A DNA stretch of 10,805 bases from Bdellovibrionales bacterium (GTDB lineage: Bacteria; Bdellovibrionota; Bdellovibrionia; Bdellovibrionales; UBA840). Every line of letters begins with the position of its first letter. The first letter of the stretch is position 1. This document shows, in pieces, positions 6,219-10,805 of this stretch. The DNA lies in NCBI GenBank assembly GCA_020434605.1, contig JAGRAL010000199.1:1-10805 (forward strand), in the 5' to 3' direction. The notes below the pieces were generated by a model. It was not told the DNA's origin. It did not search any database and saw nothing but the letters and a program-made list of their open reading frames with translations. A program made the translations under genes and the position numbers.

Positions 6219-6983
6219 ATGATGGAAACACACCCAAGGGTTGAAAAACCTTTTCATAAAGAAATCAAATCTAGCGTCATATTTCATGTGATTGTATTGG
6301 GTGCTTTTTCCCTGAAGAGTCTCATATTCTCTTCTCCTATCATAGATTATAAGTCTGCAATACGTGTAGATATTGTTGGGCTTCCCGATAAAATCACTAG
6401 CCCACGACCGCCGCAAAAAGCCGAGGAAAAAGCTAAGCCTGAAGAAAAAAAACCTGAGCCCGCCAAAAAAGTAGAAGAGAAAAAACCTGAAGAAAAAGTT
6501 GTGCCTATAGCCAAAGAGAAAAAGAATATTAAAGATGTTCAAAAAAATGCTCTAGAAAAACTTAAGGCGCTAGATAAAATTAAAAACACTGTAAACAACG
6601 AAAAAAGCCAGATGGACGCCATTGAGCGTTTGAAAAAGCAAGAGTATCGCGGCAACAACTTAGCTGCAGGTAACGCCTTAACTGGTACAGATAAGTTTCA
6701 ATACGATGCTTATATAGGCGAATTAGACTCGCACGTAAAAGGGTTCTGGGATTTACCTAGATGGCTTAGTGAAGACAACCTAAAGACTGTTGTAAAAGTA
6801 AAAATTGATAGCAGAGGCTTTGTTATTTTTAAACAAATCGTTAGTAGCTCAGGAAATCAGGCATACGATGAAGTTGCAATGCAAACAGTTGCCAAAGCAT
6901 CGCCTTTTCCCGTGCCTCCATCTAAGTTTAGTGGCACTTTAGAAGCTAACGGCTTTAATATTGAATTTCAAAAACAGGAGTAA
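6219..6983 (+). CDS. tolA: TolA/TonB-type energy transducer
   Basis: This 254-residue product should be the arm that links TolQR in the inner membrane to TolB and outer-membrane partners. An N-terminal membrane helix spans about 19-37 and contains the TonB/TolA contact motif S-x3-H (S19, H23). A Lys/Glu/Pro-rich stretch at 66-104 and a charged helical region at 105-145 form the periplasmic spacer. Residues 160-252 form a TonB C-terminal-type domain (VVKVKIDSRGFVIFKQIV, then AYDEVAMQTVAKASPFPVPP). It is much shorter than E. coli TolA (421 residues), whose long helical domain II is absent, so the layout resembles TonB. Position between tolR and tolB argues for TolA function. Two ATG codons in tandem (6219, 6222) make the exact start uncertain by one residue. 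Confidence 0.85.
   Translation: MMETHPRVEKPFHKEIKSSVIFHVIVLGAFSLKSLIFSSPIIDYKSAIRVDIVGLPDKITSPRPPQKAEEKAKPEEKKPEPAKKVEEKKPEEKVVPIAKEKKNIKDVQKNALEKLKALDKIKNTVNNEKSQMDAIERLKKQEYRGNNLAAGNALTGTDKFQYDAYIGELDSHVKGFWDLPRWLSEDNLKTVVKVKIDSRGFVIFKQIVSSSGNQAYDEVAMQTVAKASPFPVPPSKFSGTLEANGFNIEFQKQE
6976..6980 (+). promoter_or_regulatory. Shine-Dalgarno for tolB in the end of tolA
   Basis: AGGAG overlaps the last tolA codons and lies 5 nt before the tolB ATG (AGGAG-TAATT-ATG). It is the only strong ribosome site among the tolR, tolA and tolB junctions, suggesting tolB has more independent translation than tolR or tolA. Confidence 0.6.
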
Positions 6984-6985
6984 TT

Positions 6986-8356
6986 ATGCGCAAATTATTT
7001 ATTTTTTTATGCTTATTCGTATCTCTAGGTGCGCACTCACAATCCGATGGGATCTACATTAAAGTTACCGATGCGAATGTTAAAAAAAGTTTATTGGCCC
7101 TCACTCCCCTGCAATATACAGGGAGCGCGAGCCTAGTAAGCCAATATCAAAAAATAGGAGCCGACCTATACTCGGTGTTAAGAAATGATTTAGATGTAAG
7201 CTCATATTTTGAGTTTATAAATCCTAAAGCTTACCTAGAGGACACTGCTAAAGTGGGTTTACGCCCGGCTCCTCAATATGCAAATGGTTTTAAATTTGAT
7301 AACTGGAAAAAAATTGGTTCAGAGTTTTTAATTCGTGCTGGCTACCAAGTCGTTGCTGGAAAAATTGAGCTAGAATCGTATTTATATTATGTACCCACAG
7401 CTACACTTGTTGTTGCGAAAAAATATACTGGCTCTATAGATGAAGCTAGAACTATAGCTCATACATTTGCTAACGATATCATATTAAATCTAACCAAGAA
7501 GCCTGGAATGTTTACTTCACAACTTGTTGTTACTAGCGACCGCGCTGGAAATAAGTGGAAAGAAATTTACACAATGGATTGGGATGGCTATAACGCCAAA
7601 AAAATCACTAACCATAAATCAATCGCTGTTTCCCCTAACTGGTCTTATGATGGAAAATCTATTACTTATACAGCGTTTGCTTACAACTCTAAAACAAAAT
7701 CTAGAAACGCCGATTTGTTTTTGTTTGAGCTAGATACACAAAAGCGCTTTGCCTTATCCACAAAGGCAGGAATTAACTCTGGATCTTCGTTTACACCAGA
7801 TGATAAAAATATTTACTTAACTATCAGCCAGGGTGGTAATCCTGATATTTATCGAATGGACACAAATGGCCGAAACCAGGTGCGCCTGACAAATGGCCCC
7901 GCTGGTGCAATGAATGTCGAGCCCGAGGTAAATAAAGATGGAGACTTAGTAGTGTTTTCCTCTGACCGCAGTGGCAATGCTATGATTTACACAATGAATA
8001 CAAGTGGCAGTAACGTCAAAAGACTTACTTTTGCCGGAAAATATAATGCCTCTCCTGTATGGTCACCAGACGGCAAAAAAATAGCCTTTGCTGGCTTTGA
8101 CAAAACTCACTTTGATATCTTTGTGATGAATGCTGATGGAACAAATATGATTCGCTTAACCTCTGCTAAAAAGAAAAATGGCAAGATGGCAAACAACGAA
8201 AACCCTTCCTTTTCACCTGATGGCAGACTTGTTATGTACGTAAGCGATCGCACTGGAAAAAAGCAGATTTATATTGCTAATGCAGATGGCACCAACGAGA
8301 GACGCATTACATTTGATAATTACAATTACGACCAACCAAAGTGGTCAAAAAAATAG
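6986..8356 (+). CDS. tolB: TolB, periplasmic beta-propeller protein of the Tol system
   Basis: TolB is the soluble periplasmic component that binds TolA and Pal and helps outer-membrane constriction at division. The 456-residue product starts with a Sec signal peptide (about 1-18, MRKLFIFLCLFVSLGAHS). The N-terminal TolB domain covers about 20-165, including the SYFEFINP segment near 73-80 typical of the family. A six-bladed propeller fills the rest (about 178-456), with repeating blade motifs: SPNWSYDGKSITY, FTPDDKNIYLT, PEVNKDGDLVVFSSDRSGN, SPVWSPDGKKIAFAG, PSFSPDGRLVMYVSDRTG and the final QPKW. Length is close to E. coli TolB (430). It ends the tight tol run. About 96 bp with its own promoter-like sequence separates it from the next gene, and no pal follows. 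Confidence 0.96.
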   Translation: MRKLFIFLCLFVSLGAHSQSDGIYIKVTDANVKKSLLALTPLQYTGSASLVSQYQKIGADLYSVLRNDLDVSSYFEFINPKAYLEDTAKVGLRPAPQYANGFKFDNWKKIGSEFLIRAGYQVVAGKIELESYLYYVPTATLVVAKKYTGSIDEARTIAHTFANDIILNLTKKPGMFTSQLVVTSDRAGNKWKEIYTMDWDGYNAKKITNHKSIAVSPNWSYDGKSITYTAFAYNSKTKSRNADLFLFELDTQKRFALSTKAGINSGSSFTPDDKNIYLTISQGGNPDIYRMDTNGRNQVRLTNGPAGAMNVEPEVNKDGDLVVFSSDRSGNAMIYTMNTSGSNVKRLTFAGKYNASPVWSPDGKKIAFAGFDKTHFDIFVMNADGTNMIRLTSAKKKNGKMANNENPSFSPDGRLVMYVSDRTGKKQIYIANADGTNERRITFDNYNYDQPKWSKK

Positions 8357-8397
8357 GCAGCTTTTTAGACTATAGTTCTTTCACGCGCCGCTCCCCC

Positions 8398-8426
8398 TTG
8401 ACCTAAGATTTTTTACACTGTTAGAT
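8398..8426 (+). promoter_or_regulatory. candidate sigma-70 promoter for the cyclophilin gene
   Basis: TTGACC (8398-8403) is followed after a 17-nt AT-rich spacer by TTAGAT (8421-8426). The -35 is good and the -10 weak (3 of 6). The predicted start of transcription would leave a leader of roughly 20 nt including a strong Shine-Dalgarno. The 96-bp gap after tolB fits a separate transcription unit, but no convincing terminator follows tolB. Confidence 0.4.
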
Positions 8427-8440
8427 GGCCTTTCCTTCAA

Positions 8441-8446
8441 AAGGAG
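8441..8446 (+). promoter_or_regulatory. strong Shine-Dalgarno of the cyclophilin gene
   Basis: AAGGAG, extended by a second purine run (AGG), lies 6 nt before the ATG at 8453. It is the best ribosome site in the window and supports that ATG, which also begins a good export signal. Confidence 0.75.
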
Positions 8447-8452
8447 AGGTCA

Positions 8453-9127
8453 ATGAGCTTAAAATCTATACGTAGAATTATTTTCATTTATTTTGGAGCT
8501 TTTTTATTGTTCCACTTAGTAGCCGAAGGACAAGCAAAAAGCCCAAGTCCCTCAGACAAAGCAAAAGAAACTACAACAGACAAAAAACCCGAACCAAAAA
8601 AGGACTTCAAAAAAATGTACGCAGTATTCGAAACAAACATGGGAAAATTTAAAATTTTATTATTTCACACTAAAGCACCAAAAACTGTCGACAACTTTGT
8701 GGGCCTTGCTGAGGGCACAAAACCTTTTAAAGACAGCAAGACAGGTGCAGAAGTAAAAGATAAGCACTTTTATGATGGCGTGATTTTTCATCGTGTAATT
8801 GATGGCTTTATGATTCAAGGTGGTGACCCAACTGGTACTGGTCGCGGTGGGCCTGGGTATACATTCGAAGATGAGTTTCACCCTGAGCTTAGACACAGCA
8901 AAGAAGGTATTTTATCAATGGCAAATGCTGGTCCTAATACGAACGGCAGCCAATTCTTTATTACTCTTGGGCCAACTCCACACTTAGACAAAATGCACTC
9001 TGTATTTGGTGAAGTGGTTGAAGGAATGGACGTAGTTAAGGCTATTGGAAAAACAAAGGTAAATCCTGCTAGCAGTAAACCTTTAAAAGACGTTGTTATC
9101 GAAAAGATCACAATTATTAGAGAGTAG
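8453..9127 (+). CDS. exported cyclophilin-type peptidyl-prolyl cis-trans isomerase
   Basis: The 224-residue protein should catalyse proline cis-trans isomerisation outside the cytoplasm. A signal peptide or membrane anchor spans about 5-28 (basic IRR, then a hydrophobic core, possible cleavage after A28). A Pro/Lys/Ser/Thr-rich linker follows at 29-54, then a complete cyclophilin domain at 55-224. Active-site residues are present: R114 in FHRVIDGF, F119-M120-Q122 leading to GGDPTGTGRGGPG, A157-N158 in SMANAGP, and Q167-F168-F169 in NGSQFFIT. H182 in LDKMHSVFG matches His126 of human cyclophilin A, and the cyclosporin-contact Trp121 is H177 here. It resembles periplasmic PpiA-type enzymes, but the linker and lack of a clear lipobox leave soluble versus anchored location open. 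A terminator follows 40 nt downstream. Confidence 0.93.
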   Translation: MSLKSIRRIIFIYFGAFLLFHLVAEGQAKSPSPSDKAKETTTDKKPEPKKDFKKMYAVFETNMGKFKILLFHTKAPKTVDNFVGLAEGTKPFKDSKTGAEVKDKHFYDGVIFHRVIDGFMIQGGDPTGTGRGGPGYTFEDEFHPELRHSKEGILSMANAGPNTNGSQFFITLGPTPHLDKMHSVFGEVVEGMDVVKAIGKTKVNPASSKPLKDVVIEKITIIRE

Positions 9128-9164
9128 TGACAGTAATTGTTACTTTTTAACAAGTTAAACATCT

Positions 9165-9188
9165 AAAGGGGCCAGAAGCCCCTTTTTT
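9165..9188 (+). terminator. intrinsic terminator after the cyclophilin gene
   Basis: GGGGC (9168-9172), a 5-nt loop (CAGAA) and GCCCC (9178-9182) are followed by six T. The AAA before the stem pairs with the first three T, giving an 8-bp stem. It lies about 40 bp after the stop codon and ends the cyclophilin unit before the next gene. Confidence 0.9.
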
Positions 9189-9221
9189 GTTATTATAAAG
9201 CTCCCTGTTTTCAGCTACTTA

Positions 9222-9244
9222 TATATTAACGTCTCAAAATGAGA
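9222..9244 (+). promoter_or_regulatory. possible -10 element and adjoining palindrome upstream of the secreted-protein gene
   Basis: TATATT (9222-9227, 5 of 6 to TATAAT) lies between the terminator and the gene starting at 9276, but no good -35 is found 16-18 nt before it. Immediately downstream, TCTCA-AAA-TGAGA (9232-9244) is a perfect 5-bp inverted repeat. It would cover the expected start of transcription, a usual operator position. Both elements are short and could be chance in AT-rich DNA. Confidence 0.22.
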
Positions 9245-9275
9245 TGGCATCTTTCTTGTATATTTATACCAAGAT

Positions 9276-10805
9276 ATGAAGAAACTTCTGTTGTTTTTAG
9301 CCATTCTAAGCCCCCTACAAACAAGTCTTTCCTATGCTCAGGTAAGATCAAAGACTATTGATGAAAGACCCCTGGCAGCAGCAATTCAAGCAGCTTTAAA
9401 AAATAGACCCGCTAAAGCAAGTGATATTCAGTTCTTGTTAGATCAAGGTATTCGCGAGTTTAACTTAGGTGATTTTACTCAATTAAGTGCCAACGAAAAG
9501 CCCTTAGCTGAACATGAAATGAATGCCCGAGCGATGTTAGAAAGTTCTGATGGAAAACGAACTGAAATTACTAATCCCGGAAAAAATATAGTTGTTGAGT
9601 TTTCAGATCCAAAGACCGGAAAAATCATGTCGTTTAAGACAGTTTTTTCTTACTCAAAGCAAGGTTCCCCTGAAGCTTTATACGAACAATATGCAGAAAC
9701 TGTAACCAAGAGACCTAATGTAAAAGAATTTATTCATAACCTGCCAATGGAGTCCATGGTATTTTATTACGGCCTAGGGTTAAGTAATATTTTGACATTA
9801 ATCACTGCCGCTGAAGATGATCCATTGGTTTTAGATCGATATTTAAAAAGCTTAGTAGATCCACTAGGACAAGCAAGCTTTATGGCCTTCATTGTTGGTA
9901 ACAGAGCTGGTAGCTATGCAATGAACTCTTTATTGTTTTCGAGTTTACTTTCTAAAACAATGAGCCCTAAGGCAAAATTAAGAATTTCGAAAATTTTAAT
10001 ACCTCAGCTTGGAATGGCAGTAGGTGGTCTTGTATCTAATGGAATGTACGATCTAGTGAATATTGTAAAAGGTTGTTCTGACCTGCTACTAAATCAAAAC
10101 TCTCCGATAGAACAAAGAAAAAAGGTTTGCGGACAAGCAATGAAAGATGTTTTTAGCTCTGAAAATGCTTATCGCTACGCTACTTCAGCGATTTCGATGA
10201 TCACAACTGGTTTTGTAATGGCGTATGGACCTGGAGCTTTAAAAGCAGTTGGTTCGGCAATTGGTAGAATTGCTATTATCAGAAATATCGCAATGACTGT
10301 TAGTACAGTGGCCAACCTTATACCAATACCGCAAGCTAAAGCAGTCACAGTTATAAAGACGGCTACTTTAGGTGCAATACATTTAATGGTTTTCTTAAAA
10401 CTAGATGAATGGGTTTTTCATCCCCTTTACCATCACACAATAGAGAAATACGCAAGCATAGGGCCAGAGCTTTTAAAGTATCAAGATGAAATGCAAAGCC
10501 GTTTAGCGAAGACAAGCGTTAGAATGACCCAAGAAAAAATCAAAAAACCTCTTAACAAAGAAGCTGAAGAAAAGCTTAATAAGTATCTAGCCGAGTCCGC
10601 TAAAAACTTTAGTGCGCTAACTATGTTTGATAAGCCCACTCCAATAGATATTCCTACTTATACAGTTCAGGCAAACGTATTTGAATTCTTAATTGGTGGA
10701 ACGCCAGAAGCGTACACACCACTATCTAATAGTAAAAAGCTATGGAATTGGACATATGGTTGGGTTTTACCTGACTTTAAAGACAATCAAATCAAGACTC
10801 TAAGC
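9276..10805 (+). CDS. large secreted or membrane protein of unknown function, N-terminal part (open at window edge)
   Basis: I do not recognise this gene. It is open for 510 codons with no stop before the right edge. The N-terminus is a clear Sec signal peptide (MKKLLLFLAILSPLQTSLSYAQ, probable cleavage after A21), so the product is exported. Residues 22-155 are mostly polar. A hydrophobic Gly/Ala-rich region follows, with likely helices at about 161-179, 199-225, 237-265, 302-351 and 356-374. The stretch 312-351 is especially rich in small residues (FVMAYGPGALKAVGSAIG). Residues 375-510 are again polar and include a Lys/Glu-rich, probably helical stretch near 405-440. Only two cysteines occur, C267 and C285, between two hydrophobic helices, as for a disulfide loop in an exported protein. 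The ATG has no strong Shine-Dalgarno but fits the signal peptide exactly. It stands alone after a terminator. It could be an inner-membrane, outer-envelope or membrane-inserting secreted protein; the sequence does not decide. Confidence 0.8.
   Translation, partial: MKKLLLFLAILSPLQTSLSYAQVRSKTIDERPLAAAIQAALKNRPAKASDIQFLLDQGIREFNLGDFTQLSANEKPLAEHEMNARAMLESSDGKRTEITNPGKNIVVEFSDPKTGKIMSFKTVFSYSKQGSPEALYEQYAETVTKRPNVKEFIHNLPMESMVFYYGLGLSNILTLITAAEDDPLVLDRYLKSLVDPLGQASFMAFIVGNRAGSYAMNSLLFSSLLSKTMSPKAKLRISKILIPQLGMAVGGLVSNGMYDLVNIVKGCSDLLLNQNSPIEQRKKVCGQAMKDVFSSENAYRYATSAISMITTGFVMAYGPGALKAVGSAIGRIAIIRNIAMTVSTVANLIPIPQAKAVTVIKTATLGAIHLMVFLKLDEWVFHPLYHHTIEKYASIGPELLKYQDEMQSRLAKTSVRMTQEKIKKPLNKEAEEKLNKYLAESAKNFSALTMFDKPTPIDIPTYTVQANVFEFLIGGTPEAYTPLSNSKKLWNWTYGWVLPDFKDNQIKTLS

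Noticed and set aside
6132..6542. 136-codon minus-strand frame rich in Phe, Leu and Arg
   Set aside because: Its Phe-rich composition is just the reverse complement of the Lys/Glu-rich spacer of tolA; not a gene.
8345..8382. Possible terminator after tolB (A-run, GGCAGC, T-run)
   Set aside because: No stable stem can be drawn around the T-run; A and T runs alone do not make a terminator.
9132..9148. AGTAA-TTG-TTACT hairpin followed by T residues just after the cyclophilin stop
   Set aside because: The stem is only 5 bp and mostly A/T, so it is unstable; the GC-rich hairpin 30 bp further on is the real terminator.
1..10805. Mobile element, CRISPR, prophage or defence island
   Set aside because: No transposase, integrase, inverted terminal repeats, spaced direct repeats, tRNA or defence-type domains were seen; gene content is housekeeping and envelope.

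Overview
The window looks like an ordinary chromosomal stretch from an AT-rich Gram-negative bacterium. It carries two conserved housekeeping clusters plus two less familiar envelope genes. Complete tolQ-tolR-tolA-tolB genes, several signal peptides and a lipobox imply an outer membrane. An Rrf2-sufBCDS operon, a short TonB-like TolA and a large unrecognised secreted protein would suit a Bdellovibrionota/Oligoflexia-type genome. That placement is inference from general resemblance and was not tested by any search.

Minus strand, about 1-4164: a compact Fe-S cluster assembly operon, read right to left. It holds an Rrf2-family regulator, sufB, sufC, sufD and the N-terminal third or less of sufS (cut by the window edge). 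Genes are separated by 10 nt or less, or overlap. sufC starts at GTG and sufD at TTG, and each Shine-Dalgarno sequence lies in the end of the preceding gene. SufB, SufC and SufD form the cluster scaffold/ATPase complex, SufS supplies sulfur, and the Rrf2 protein probably senses cluster status and controls the operon.

Plus strand, 4283-8356: divergently transcribed envelope genes. The first encodes a predicted lipoprotein or membrane-anchored protein that I read as a glycerophosphodiester phosphodiesterase (GDPD) barrel whose catalytic residues are gone. Then come tolQ, tolR, tolA and tolB. The three tol junctions are identical (TAATTATG). Together they encode the proton-driven Tol motor, its periplasm-spanning arm and the periplasmic propeller protein. 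No pal gene lies next to them.

Plus strand, 8357-10805: an exported cyclophilin-type peptidyl-prolyl isomerase with its own likely promoter, a strong Shine-Dalgarno and a clear intrinsic terminator. After it comes the start of a large protein of unknown function with a signal peptide (510 codons visible, open at the right edge). It has only two cysteines and a long Gly/Ala-rich hydrophobic middle region.

No RNA genes, insertion sequences, CRISPR arrays, phage genes or long repeats were seen. No gene-free stretch exceeds about 150 bases. The least-explained items are the degenerate GDPD-like protein beside tolQ and the unrecognised secreted protein at the right edge. I see no convincing undescribed multi-gene system.
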